Source: Albugo candida (taxonomy: Eukaryota > Oomycota > Peronosporomycetes > Albuginales > Albuginaceae). From it: 64,000 bases of DNA. Made by a program: the position numbers and the translations under genes. The stretch is taken from the NCBI GenBank assembly GCA_905220665.1, contig CAJNAR010000034.1:1-64000 (forward strand), read 5' to 3'. How positions within the stretch are numbered: the first letter of the stretch is position 1; each line of letters begins with the position of its first letter. This document shows positions 36,241 to 47,089 of the stretch, one piece after another. The notes under the pieces are model-generated. The model had not been told where the DNA came from. It saw only the letters and a program-made list of their open reading frames with translations, and did no database searches.

Positions 36241-37384
36241 ACAAGAATTATCCGGAGGGCGAAAAAATTCTTGGAAGAGTTCTCCATATGCTTCACGTGA
36301 TGGTCGAAGCTTTCATCTTGGTTGTATTTCGCATTGTTTTCGACTGAAGTTTTAAATTGTTCGAGACTCGATTCGTAAAGATACCGTGACTCATTGGTGT
36401 CGTGAATGCGATAGCGAGCTGCTGCGACTTCTAAAACACGCTGGCGAGACTCCACATCACGTCGGATATCCTGTGCAACCTTTTTTCAATTTTTTGAAGC
36501 TGTTTCTTGATTTGCATTTTCCAACTTTCTCACATTTTTCCGGGATTTGAAGTTGTCCGCAACTGTTCGAGCACCAAATTCGCTTGCAATTCGATAGCTT
36601 CAAGAACTTGAAAATATGCAAATAGTCGTAATGAACCTTTCCAATATGCTCGACCCGGAGATTGAGTTGGATTTGCAAAAGTTACTTTTTGTGCCAGAAG
36701 ATCTCCCGCATGTCGTGGACGAAAATACTCAGAGGTTTTGTATACCATATTGAATAGCTCTTCCGACATGCAGATGTAATCAAGTCGATTCTTGCGCGGT
36801 AATGGTCCTGTAAATACTTTTTAAGTCGGATGTTGGATTCACCAAGCGTCTAACACACCCAACTGTGAAAGCCATTCCAAACACGCTAATCGACTTGGTT
36901 CGTGCCGGATTGTTCCACTCGAAGCATCGATAGCTGGATCGAGTGGTGTGTTGAAATCACCAGACACGATATGTGTTGCGGTCGATTCGAAAGTTTTGGA
37001 GAGCAATTACTCATAAAAAACCACTCGCTCCTCGGCTTAGACCGGTGAATATATATTGTGAATATACACAGGTGCATCGTGAATGATAAGACGCAAAAGC
37101 AAATAACGATTTCGAATGCTTCGTTCGATGAGTTCTTGAGCTTTTGTATAACCGGGAAAGTCTGATCGAAGGACTGTCATGACCCCATCACTGCGGTTTG
37201 GACTCGGATAAAGAAAAGCGCTGTTGTGGTCATTGACAAACATTTTGTGCTCCATTTTCGAGGATAATAAAAACTGAAAGGACTCCAGTTGATTGTGGTC
37301 GTGAAACTTGGTTTCTTGAACACAACAAATGAAGTGTTGTGATAGGATGTGGTCTATAAAGATAACCATTTTTTATGAATTCCA
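36241..37384 (-). pseudogene. LINE-1 apurinic endonuclease domain and linker
   Basis: At 37037-37369 the minus strand gives ICCVQETKFHDH, containing the QETK motif, then MTVLRSDF and VYIHNIYSPV. At about 36965-36940 it reads HIVSGDFNTPLD, the GDFN motif of the APE fold. A linker of charged helical sequence (36225-36769) leads to RT, with SRYLYESSLEQF and FFALR where the LINE linker usually shows K.F. Frames change between the two halves of the endonuclease. Confidence 0.85.
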
Positions 37385-39832
37385 TTAATATTGACCGTGA
37401 GTGCTGAGAGATTGTTCCACGTTGAAATAATCGAGGAGCCCTGAGCATTCACGCTGAAGTGGACCAGCAATCAACCTGATTTTACCAGCTTCTTTTGAGT
37501 GGTGGAGTGTTGATTTCTCTTCTGGGAAAAAGCTGAGATTGACGGAAAGCTCGCTGATATCACCACAGAGAGGTCTTCGCAATTTACCGCCAAACCATTG
37601 CGACCAACAATTTATGCCAACGTCGGAACGTAACAATAATATTAGCACATTGATCGGAAGTAAACGACAATGGTAACCCGGAATCCAGATCACTGGTATA
37701 TCGGTGAGATGGTGGATCCTGTGATCGTTTGCGTAAAATTTCGGGGCAGTAGACATAAAGAATAGTTCCAATAATGCGAGAGCTTAGGTCGCCCGAGTCA
37801 AACCGTGAAAAGTGTCCGGCACTGACTTCCACCAAGGCATCACTTTCTCGAACAATACAGCTCTTTTTGAGAGATCGTTTCCACCAACGTGGCGATTCCA
37901 TCGCGTCGTAAATGTGAAATCTTCGCCGAGATTGTGCGCTGCAAAAACGAGATTGATTAGAAGTAGATATGCGACTTCGTCCAACGCTGGATCATTCCAC
38001 TCCATGCATGGAGTAAGCACCCCATGCATGGTGATGGGATGATCTAATGCTGGCCGGATGATTTGGTCTGGGTTTGTACATGATGGGACCAGCTTGTCAG
38101 GTCGAAGCTGGTGGAGTGCATTTTTGGAATCCATTTCCATGAGCTCTCCGAATTCACCAATTTGAGAGTTGGTCGCTCCGCTTTTTCCACTGTTGTATGA
38201 TGCTTCTTAAATAAGTCCGCTGCCTTTTTTGAAGTGGCCACCTCCTTTGGCATCCGTGCTTTTACGGAAATAATTTGAATGCTGTTGCCATTCTCCGGAT
38301 TGGCAACGGCTTGGAATTCTTCGACTTCCACCTCCATAGTTGCGAGCACAGCAAAATAATTGCTTGTCGCGCAACGTTGGGAGCGCACGAGGTGGTGCAT
38401 TGGAAACCATTTGGTCGACAGGCTCAGTCTGATTACGCTTTCCTCGTGTCCAGGCCAACTACATGAATGTATCACCATCCTTCTTCACCCGCGGATGGGA
38501 AGATGATTGACTTTTCAAATGGAGGATGGGGAGATTGGGTTGCGATAAGTGTTGTGACCCTGGTGGCGAGATAGAGGGAGGAGTGTTGAGCTCCTACGAA
38601 ATTTGGTCGGATTGTTTTTGCTCTGGTCGCCTCGTCTCCAATTCCTGAATTTGAATTGGCTCCTCCACCTTTTTTAGGACCACCACGACTGGCGTTGGCG
38701 CGGTTGGTTTTTTTTTTTCTTGTTGAGGTTTTGCTTCTTTTGATTTTGAGGTTAAGTTTGATTAGTGTTTCGTTTCTTGTTGTTGTTGTTCTTTTTGTGT
38801 TGGTTTGGTTGTTGCCGTGTTCTCAAGGCTAATGCAGCATCCAAATCCAAGCACTACAGACCACGTTGACCAAAACGTGCTCGTTACGTTGGAATAGGAG
38901 CATTCTTAACCCGTACTGGGTAGAGCTGCTTGTCGTAAGCGATTTGTTCAATCACTTTACCAACTCGAACCAGTTCTTGTGAACACGTCGAACGCCCAAA
39001 GTAGACTCTCCATGTCCACATTACCACCTCGTTGATTGGAACCGTCTCACAAAAGGTGTCATACACCAGTTGAAACCCAAGTTTGTGAAGAGCGCCGCGA
39101 ATGTTGTTCCGTTCCACCTTCACGCTTACGCCGAAAACATAGAGGTAGTACTTTGTTTCAAGAGTATCAAACTCCCGGAAAAATTACTTTTCCCCAAGGA
39201 TAGTCACCGGCTGACACTCCAACTGCTGGCAGGCATCCGCCGTGGTGACCATCACCCTGACGTTGCCCTCAGGCATTTTGGATACCTGAGCGATTGACCA
39301 GCTCTCCAGTAGGCTTTCAAAAACCGGATTACCGTGGTCTCGCATAGTACGAGACCATCGGGAAGGTTGCTTTCCGGATTTGGAGAGGTCTTGCTTCTTC
39401 CAATTTCGCAGACAAAATAGACCAATCCGGGTGCTCCCCATCAGCATATAGCTGCAGTATAGCCTCGATATCCGAGGTTTTCGGCTTTGCGAGCTCCACA
39501 CGACATTTCGCCCGAGCTCTAGCCTGGTCCTTACGCAAGGACTCTTGTGACTTGATAAGGTCAGCAAGAGTGGGACGTTTAGTGTCGTCCACACTTGAAG
39601 TTCAGTTTCTTTTGAGTCACCCTGTGACAAGGCAACGACAGTACCGCATGGCCCACCGGTACCACATCCTACACCGGTAGTACGTACCTGTATTAACCTG
39701 TAGCGTCACACTGGGAGTGGGGGTACTTTCCATGTCATCACATAGGGGTGATGACTCATCAACAATCATGCAATCACCCAAAACAGGGTGACTCATGAGG
39801 GTTGCCACGTCACTAGAAGTGGACGCTAGCAC
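37385..39832 (-). pseudogene. LINE-1 ORF1-like region
   Basis: This is the 5' coding part. A start at 39832 opens MLASTSSDVATLMSHPVLGD (71 codons), followed by a charged coiled-coil-like block at 39329-39592 (TLADLIKSQESLRKDQARAR), then at 39123-38884 a segment with NIRGALHKLGFQLVYDTF and VGKVIEQIAYDKQLYPV. A Pro/Gln-rich linker lies at 38880-38480, and the interval 38478-37385 has several overlapping frames. I do not recognise a zinc knuckle. Nucleic-acid-binding ORF1 function is known for the family but cannot be shown here. Multiple frameshifts. Confidence 0.7.
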
Positions 39833-40386
39833 CCTTGGTTGTGTCGATATGTCGACTTGGACGATTGTGTTCGAGAGGTAAGAGTTGAAAAAGGTATTTT
39901 TTCGAGTTGTTTTGTACTAAATTGGCGGGTAACGTAGTAGCCGGAAAATTGACAAGTGTATACCCTAACAGTAAGGAATCATCGTCCGTTACAATGACAT
40001 CATTGTCGATGAGAGAATATGTCGGATTGAATAAAGCTGTCGGTGAATGATATTGTGGCAATACCATCGACCAAACGCATTTGGCGGCGTGTAACCCAAC
40101 GACACAGCCTTTGAATGCGTTCTCAATAACGTCATAGGGATAGAAATACACGTTTTCTAGAATCGAAAGGAATGTCTCATCGTTTATCGGGTCGGTGAGC
40201 TTCAACGTATCGGGTGATATGAGAGCCAAAGGACGTCCGATACTTCTATTACAATGGACAGACGATTCTAATTCGGGAAGTAAAAGCGGCCAATAATTCG
40301 CTTTAGACTCAATTGTCGTAATTGTGTACCTGTGGTTCCATCGTTGCAAACGATGTTGCGATTATTTGCGAAAGGAACGAGATGAT
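39813..40386 (-). pseudogene. Gene X, downstream fragment (copy A side)
   Basis: A 178-codon minus-strand frame (39813-40349) contains KANYWPLLLPELESS, GLHAAKCVWSMVLPQ, and NDVIVTDDDSLLLGYT, then runs into LINE-1. It has the look of a beta-propeller or repeat protein (W/D-G periodicity), but I cannot name the family. The first ~175 bp (40213-40386) also occurs, ~14% diverged, at 46022-46197 beyond copia-2. Reading 46.5 kb to 46.02 kb and then 40.21 kb to 39.81 kb gives a continuous gene, so this is the downstream part of a gene split by copia-2 and cut by LINE-1. Confidence 0.6.
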
Positions 40387-40553
40387 AGTTAGAAACTGGA
40401 CCATATGATTGCAGCGACGGTGAGTTGAAGACCTACACTGGTGGAAGGTCTCCATCTCCTGAATAGCCTAGGCAGTAAAGGTGGCAGAGAGAGATAGGAT
40501 AGTTGGTTAGGGATCTCACAATATACCTTTAAAAATATAAGTCTATGTGTACG
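40387..40553 (+). repeat. 5' LTR of copia-2
   Basis: It starts with agttagaaactgg (the 3' LTR has the canonical tgttggaaactgg) and ends near gtctatgtgtacg. A TATA-like tatacctttaaaaatataag at about 40522-40541 is shared by both LTRs. It is about 85% identical to 45854-46021 by eye. Confidence 0.88.
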
Positions 40554-41790
40554 ACCTCTGGTGCGGTTCTCAATAGGGTTATGAGCCCAACCACCCAGAG
40601 ACTACGCGGTGCTACGCGACCGACGCGACACAAAAGCCAGAACTTATCTTCATTGTCAGACTCCAACAGCGACGGAGAAAAACGCATCGAATTCAAGATT
40701 GGGCACGCGGGGACTCCCATACGGTGGGTTGAAGATGACTGGACATTCTACAAACATGCCATGATATATGCGTTCGGAAAAAGCTTATTGGACCAGATCG
40801 CTATTGGTGAGGATCGTGAAGACAAAAGCTGGAATGACGACGAAAAACGAAAATTCAAAAAAGAACAGGACAATATCAAAATCCTGATTTAAGGATCACT
40901 GTCAATGAAACATGCAAGACAAGTGATGATGAAGGTTACAGACACGGAGATGTAGGCTGAACTCGTATCAATCTACGAGAACAAGAAAAATCCTGCTATG
41001 ACTGCGCAGAAGGTGTATAGCTTGATTGTCAAGGATTTCATTACACTGTTTATCTGGTTTTTTAACTACCTTCCTTATCCTATCATGAGTCCCTGACCGT
41101 GTGAATATCACTTAAGTCTGACTTCAAACCTAGGGAGGCAGATATTTTCCAAGCTTATTGCTTGGGTGGGCTCAAACCGCTGCCCACACTGCCGGGAATC
41201 GAACTAACGACCTCCGGCAGGGGCTCCGTGCGCTCAAGTGCTTAACCGACTGAGCTGGGTACGGACCCAGAAGGTGTATAGCTTGAAGGGAGAGCTGCAC
41301 AAGACTCACCTGCGTGGGAAAAGAAACGTACGGAGCCGTCTTTACAAACTCTTCGATATCAAACATCAACCTGTAGATTCAGGAACACCCGTGAATGACT
41401 TACAGATGGTGGATGGCATGTTACGAAGTCTTCCGGTATAGGCGTGCTAAGAAGAATTAAAACCTCAAGTATCATTCAGCACGAACATGACAAAATATAC
41501 ATCGGAGTTGCTTAGAGAGATGATAATTACCACAGAATCAGGAAACCATGCTTCCGGAAACAAGCAACGAAAAAAAAAGACCAGTATACGCAAGGCGAAA
41601 CTCAGCACGGCAAGAAGACATATAACCATGCTGACAAAAGAACAGGAGCAAGAATAGGAACTGGTGGTTGCTTTCATTGCGGTGGAGATCATTTGAAACG
41701 TGATTGTCCAAATTTGGAAAGAATAAAAAACGCAAAATCAAATTATGCTTATTCGGGTGAACAAACGGTTGCGATACAGAATGTCAAAAT
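40545..41790 (+). pseudogene. copia-2 gag relic, interrupted by a SINE
   Basis: The first frame (40545-40892) carries the gag N-terminus with WVEDDWTFYKHAMIYAFG and a charged end. After the SINE the frame resumes at about 41271 (KVYSLKGELHKTHLRGKRN). Near 41660-41715 is a zinc knuckle, CFHCGGDHLKRDC (CX2CX3HX4C, one residue shorter than usual in the middle). Frames are broken in several places. Confidence 0.8.
41026..41268 (-). repeat. tRNA-derived SINE, full-length copy 1 (243 bp)
   Basis: On the minus strand it begins GGGTCCGTACCCAGCTCAGT, a tRNA-like acceptor and D-arm with an A-box-like AGCTCAGTCGGTTAAGC. It then has a perfect pol III B box (GTTCGATTCCC), followed by a unique body (gcttgg, gaagtcagacttaagtg, cacacggtcaggg) and the tail tgtaatgaaatccttgacaa. 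It is flanked by an 18-bp perfect target-site duplication, agaaggtgtatagcttga, at 41008-41025 and 41269-41286. It inserted in the gag region of copia-2. Copies with the same ends lie at 56163-56405 and 56658-56900. Confidence 0.95.
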
Positions 41791-41807
41791 AAATTCACGG
41801 GAAGGTC

Positions 41808-43222
41808 GTGAAAAATGAAAAGAATCGCCAAGTTATGATGGGACGAGTTGCAAAGCTCGTGAACAGAGGATATGAGCCTTCTCGATGGTACTCTGACTCA
41901 GAATCGAATGTACATGTCACAGCTCGCAAGAAATATTTTACGACGATACAAAGTTTGGATGATAGCGAGTGGAATCCAAGAATTTTAGGATTTGCTGGTG
42001 GCGTCGACGCTAAAGCAAAGGGATTTGGAAACATCCTTCTTTTAGTGACGATTGAGTAACAAATGGTGCTCTTACATTTGGAAGGCGTGTTACATGTACC
42101 AACAGCTAGATGCAATTTATTCTTACCTGGTTGAAAAATTGATCAAGGTTTCCAAATGAAATGGAATAATGAAAGACAAGTATTTGGAATGATAAAGGAT
42201 GGAGCAAATACGGTTCCCACTTACAGATAATCGACAGTAACAAATGTACTAACAAAGGTTAATGTAGCGCTCGATTCTGCGATTTGAATTTACGAGAATG
42301 TCGTTGCCCGGCAGGAACTACTGGAGACTCCTATGGACGTTTACTGCTCATAATCCTGGCATCAAGACAACAAGAGATATCAATCGAGAGGCAGAAAGCA
42401 AAAGGACAAGAAGCAAATTTTGCAACTTTCGCCATTACAGATGGATTCGCAGACATTGATGTCTGGTACGAGAGACATGAACATATTTGTCCTAAATATA
42501 TTCGACAAATGGTTGATCGCGGGATGGCCAAGGGTATTCTGCTCAAGCGACGGGAAACTAGGCTGTACTGATTGCCACTTTGGCAAGCAACGAAGGTAAA
42601 CATTCCGAAAATCTCTTGAGAGGAAAATGGTGCGAGTGAATGATATTATTTTTGTTGACATGATCATTCCCAGAGTAAAAAATGGCTCACCATATTCTTC
42701 TGTTCTCTTGGTCATGGACGGATGGATATTCGCGCTACGTGAAGGCTTTTATGTCAAAGTCCAAGAACGAAGGCGAACTGAAGGAACACCTGAAAAATTA
42801 AATAAAGTGACCAGAGCGACACATGCTCATGAAGTCCACCAAACAATCAAGCGTGATTTCAATGATCAGAACACACGACAGAAGCATTTCGTCCGACAAG
42901 TCCTGACCGATATGGACAAGAGTTCTGTACTGGAACAATGGAGACTTAGTATACCAAAAATGGCATAGTGCACATTGAGGTTGTACCAAACGCGTCTCAA
43001 CTCAACCTAGTAGAGCGAAAACAAGAAACACTGATCGGAATTCTGAAAACAATGATGTATCAATCTGGATTTCCGAGGTCGTTCTGGATGCATGCACTAG
43101 GGAATGCCATTTATATCAAGAATCGTAGATACTGCAAGGGTGCAACATGTACACCATACGAGGCCCTGTTTGGCTCTAAGCCGGACATCGAACATCTGCA
43201 AGCGTTTGGGTACTTGACTTAA
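41808..43222 (+). pseudogene. copia-2 protease and integrase relic
   Basis: At 41808-42059, WYSDSESNVHVTARKKYF corresponds to the copia protease active site WY.DSG, with Gly changed to Glu. At 42284-42571 and the next frame, VWYERHEHICPKYIRQM is the H...H half of GAG-pre-integrase. At 42627-42968, IIFVDMIIPRVKNGSPYSSV spans the first catalytic Asp of integrase. At 42968-43222, LNLVERKQETLIGILKTMM and SFWMHAL mark the last third around the catalytic Glu region. These are at least four frames, so it is non-functional. Confidence 0.85.
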
Positions 43223-43305
43223 TATCATGTTCCCGTCTCTAAAAGAAACAAGTTGAGCATGAAATGCAGAATTGGATTCTTTTTTTTAGCTATTGCTAAG
43301 CCATT

Positions 43306-44138
43306 GTGGTCTGTAACGTGTACTTCCCCACCGAAACCAAGAAGGGATACGTTTTAGATGTGAAAATTAGTGAATCAATCAAGTACAAGAAGCGTCATGA
43401 ATCAACAGATCCAAATGAAGTCACGAAATGGTTACAGACATTCGATGAGATCATCGGAGAAGGGAAACTGGATGACCTTAAAGAGCAAAACCCAAACGTA
43501 TTCTATCAACTGGCCGACTGCGACACCGACGATATAAAGTCTGTGGACAGCAATATCGTCCTGGAATCAATAAGAGTTGAAAGGAGACAATAGATCAAGG
43601 GGTGGAAACACCATCAGATAATCTTGATAGCGAAGACAAACTCGTGTGGGAAGACATATTGAGCAACAGAGACGTACCTGTAAACGATGACCCCAACGAA
43701 ACGCAGAAAATCACAACTAATGAATTTATTCGCGAAATTACGGCAAGTATCCAGTTCGAAAAGGATACCCAAGCTCATTCAAGTTCATATTGGGACGCAG
43801 AGGACAACGAAGTTCTCAACAAAGATATTGCTAGTAGTGGAACTGGTAGCGATCTCGAGGATTCGGATGCCGAGTCAGCCGATCACGTCACAGATCTAAC
43901 TACAGTGCACGAGATCGTAGAAATCTCGCCTGACGATGAAAAAAAATACGAATACTACTTTATCGACCCAAAGAACGAACAAGAACGTGAAACGTACCGC
44001 ATTACCAAGCAACTCGTAGAAATTCCATACAATCAATCAATTGGACATCGGCGTCCAAGGGGGGTCAAAATTAGACGGTGGCTCGAAAGAAAGCGCACCA
44101 AGATAAATGTACAGCTGCTGAAAGCTGCTAAAGTTTAA
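43306..44138 (+). pseudogene. copia-2 integrase C-terminus and acidic linker
   Basis: Two adjacent frames (43306-43593 and 43602-44138) encode an acidic, Asp/Glu/Ser-rich segment typical of the variable linker between integrase and RT in copia polyproteins. It ends at IGHRRPRGVKIRRWLERKR, where the usual linker has R...R.W. At 178 codons the second frame is the longest intact stretch of the element. Confidence 0.7.
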
Positions 44139-44300
44139 ATACGAAATAGCCTTATGAATTTAGAGCATTACAAAGTGTATTCAGCATTATAGAAAGAAAC
44201 ATCACACTTGGATCGTCGTGGTCAGCGCGGATTACATTAAAAAAGAGACATCAAAATCTTCAACAATTTTCACCAAGCTATTCGATCGAAGCACCCAAAC

Positions 44301-45720
44301 TTGTGGCGCAATGCGATGGATACTGAAATGTCTTCTTTGAAAGACAAAGCAGTGCTCAGGGAGATTCTGCGTTCGGATTTCTCAAGTGGACAACAAACTA
44401 TCAGAACGATGTGGGTTCTTGATCTGAAGACTGATCAACTCGGCTATGTGGTAAGGTTCAAGGCAAAAGTTGTAGCGAGGGGGAACAAGCAGAAGCCCGG
44501 TATCGATTCCAGGGACACCTTCTTCCCTGTGGCGCGAATGACCACATTTAGGATGTTTATTGCGGTGTGCATCTTATAAGACCTAAGAATCTATTAGGGC
44601 GACACCAATACAGCATATCTCAATGCTCCTTTTACCATCAAGAAATATCTGGAGGAGGTCGAAGGCTATCCTTGCAAAAACGAAGGGATCATTTACATCA
44701 TTGACAAAGCACTCTATGGATTACGTCAATCTGGAAGGGAGTGGAATACCGAAGTGAATCGCTGGTTTATTGACTATGGATTTATACAATCTGAGACAGA
44801 GCCGTCTCTCTATATCTACGATCATGATGGCGAATTCACTATTGTCCTTCTTTATGTCGATGACATTTTATGCGCAGCCAAAACTCTAACTTTCAAGATC
44901 AAAATGCTCGATTTATAAGACAAAAGTTATGGGTTGAAGGACCAAGGTCTCTTGAACACGTACTTGGGTGTGCAGGTGGAACAGAATGAACATTCTACCA
45001 AGATCCACCAGACAAAGTGTTGCCAAGAAATCATTGAGCGCTATAATTTCGGTAATGCTCACCGAGTAGAATTCCCATGGAGACAAACACACGTTTGACT
45101 GTAGAGGACACAGATATGAAACAAAGAAAACAAATACCCGCAAATGTAAAGACTTTCCCGTAGCGAGAGATCGCTGGATCGTTGATATACCTCGCGACTT
45201 GTATCAGACCTCATCTTGCATACCCTGTAAGACAATTGATCCGCTACGTGCAAAATCCTACGCAGCAGCACATCGGCGCCACAAACAAGGTACCTGATTG
45301 GCACGAAGACACAAGGGTTGTATAATCTCGAAACAAGGCAGAAGCCCAACAATCACTTTGCCTGTCAACAGCGACTCTGACTGGAGAATTGACCCCGACA
45401 CATGAAAAAGCGTTACCTGTTTCGTGCACTGTCTTGCTGGAGAGGTGCAACACTAGACGCCAAATCATTGTGCTCTAGGCAATTGCAGAGGGAGAATATG
45501 TCGCGGCATGCGAAGCTTGTATGGAAGGAAAGGGACTCTGAAATATTTCATTGCATGTATTCCCAAACATCAAGCCTATCTTCGGTCTTGAAATTGACAA
45601 TCAAGCGGCCTACGTAATGGCAACAAACCCTCCATACAGTCGTAGAACAAGACATATTAAACTGCGCTGGCATAATGTTCGAGATTAAGTGGCAAAAGGA
45701 AACATGCAGTTATAAAACGT
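44301..45720 (+). pseudogene. copia-2 reverse transcriptase and RNase H relic
   Basis: At 44301-44579 the RT start reads MWVLDLKTD and RFKAKVVARGNKQKPGID. After a stop, YLNAPF (near 44610), ALYGLRQSGREWN (44710) and IVLLYVDDILCAA (about 44842-44880) follow, with the YVDD catalytic box intact. RNase H remains are weak (45150-45720), with HFACQQ, MATNP-like and a final KWQKETC. In-frame stops at about 44580 and 44918 and later frameshifts make it inactive. Confidence 0.85.
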
Positions 45721-45853
45721 TGTGACTGATCTCAATCCATCTGACATCATGACAAAACCTCTCGCTAGCGAAAGACTCGAAAGACTGAGTTTAATGATCG
45801 GTATGACCAAAGTACATCATTCTAAAGCTACGGACTAAATTTGGAGTAGGACG

Positions 45854-46021
45854 TGTTGGAAACTGGATCTACTGATTGCAGCGACGGTAGGTTGAAGACT
45901 TCCACTGGTGGAAGGGCACCATTTCTCAATAGTCCTAGGCAGTGAAAGGTCGCAGAGAGACATAAGATTGCTGCTAAGGGAGTTCTCAATATACCTTTAA
46001 AACCATAAGTCTTTGTGTACG
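45854..46021 (+). repeat. 3' LTR of copia-2
   Basis: It starts tgttggaaactggatctact and ends near tctttgtgtacg. It pairs with 40387-40553. Immediately outside it begins the second copy of the gene X segment. Confidence 0.88.
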
Positions 46022-47089
46022 GGCGAAATGAGTGCCAACGGACGTCCGATACTGCCGTTAGAATGGAAAGACGATTAGAATTCGGGAAGTAAAAGCGGCC
46101 AACAATTCGCTTTTAACTCAATTTTTCGTAATTGTGTGCCTGTAGTTCCATCGATCCAAACAATGTTGTGATTATTTGCGAAAAGAGCGAGATCAGGACC
46201 GGGTCCTAGCGGTGGATGGTCTCTCGATACAAACATGTTGTACTCGGAACCGATGTATTTGAACAACGCACCGCTGAGCTTCCGGTTGCAGAGTGAATAA
46301 TGTGCCGCTTTTTGTCAGGACGATCACAGATTTAATAAATTTAAGGAAGTAAGCGTTTTTGAGTACTTTTTTTTGTCGACACTTTCATTTCCTTTTTCAT
46401 ACCGGAGCCTAATTTGAGTTGAGAATCGGTAAAAATGAGTGATTTCCATTTGGATTTCTTGAAGAAATGTCGAAATTCTATTAAATGCAAAGTCTTTTTC
46501 GAGCTCAGTTTCCATCGGAGAAATCCAATGCACTTGTTTGACGTTGGCGAGTGCTTCCTCTCGCGTTCATAAGACCTCAGGCGATTGCTTGTGCCCGCTC
46601 TTCAGAAAGATTATTGTATCGTCTTGCATCCTCCATAGGTGCAAGCACTCGGTATTGATACATGACAAAAAAGCTTCTGATTCGCTCTCTTCATATAGTG
46701 AGACTGCCAATTGGAAGCGGATTTCGACTGCTCGGAGACGGAAGGGATGGAAAACGGACTCATAACGGAGGCTGTCAAAATGTGGAAAATGGCTTCCGAA
46801 TTGGCATTTTCAAAGGAACGATGTGATTCCGAGAGATGTGAGTGTCCCCAACAGGGTAGGTATTTTCCCCACCAAAATCTGTTCGAACATGAAAGTTCAA
46901 GAAAATTAATCAAACTTGTCCTTTTTGTTGGTTTGGATTCTCATGCGGCACATTATCAAAACTTGAATACATCAGTGCAACTCACCTGTTGCTACTATAC
47001 ATTCCAAGCACTCTATAATCATCGTCAAAGCGAACCGTATACTCATGCGACTGTAACGGAAAATTTATCACAATAGTGTGCGGCTGCAT
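46022..47089 (-). pseudogene. Gene X, upstream part (unassigned, propeller-like)
   Basis: A minus-strand ATG at 47089 opens MQPHTIVINFPLQSHEY, then VRFDDDYRVLGMYSSN, to a good donor (AACAG|gtgag, 46986/46985). An acceptor (cgaacag|atttt) at 46879/46878 gives a 107-bp intron. Further on, one frame has CLHLWRMQDDTIIFL-like text near 46650-46600, VHWISPMETELEKDF (46533-46324), GTLFTLQPEAQ near 46290 and LALFANNHNIVWIDGTTG near 46180. The mixture of W, DG and short beta-like segments suggests a beta-propeller; this is an inference. Frames are broken at several points. The gene's downstream part is 39813-40386, beyond copia-2. Confidence 0.5.

Larger units (their letters stand above)
32977..39832 (-). 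mobile_element. Near full-length L1-like LINE relic (LINE-1)
   Basis: On the minus strand the element runs from an ORF1-like region (39832 to about 37390) through an apurinic endonuclease (37369 to about 36830) and reverse transcriptase (36240-34588) to a C-terminal region and a 3' tail ending near 32977. The order ORF1-EN-RT and absence of LTRs define an L1-like non-LTR element of about 6.9 kb. All domains are frameshifted. Related truncated copies are LINE-2 (25155-27434) and LINE-3 (53990-54990). It adjoins gene X on its 5' side (39813-40386). Confidence 0.9.
40387..46021 (+). mobile_element. Ty1/copia element with both LTRs (copia-2)
   Basis: Two direct repeats of ~167 bp bound the element: 40387-40553 and 45854-46021 (gttggaaactgg, gattgcagcgacggt, cctaggcagt, caatatacctttaaaa). 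They differ at about 15% of sites, so the insertion is old. Between them plus-strand relics of gag, protease, integrase, RT and RNase H occur in copia order. A SINE sits in gag (41026-41268). The element is inserted in gene X and flanked by a ~175-bp duplication of gene X sequence instead of the usual 5-bp one. Coding parts are frameshifted throughout. Confidence 0.9.

Noticed and set aside
41185..41268. A functional tRNA gene at the head of the SINE
   Set aside because: The head has A/B-box-like motifs but is repeated as part of a 243-bp element with target duplications, and the acceptor and anticodon arms do not form a regular tRNA.
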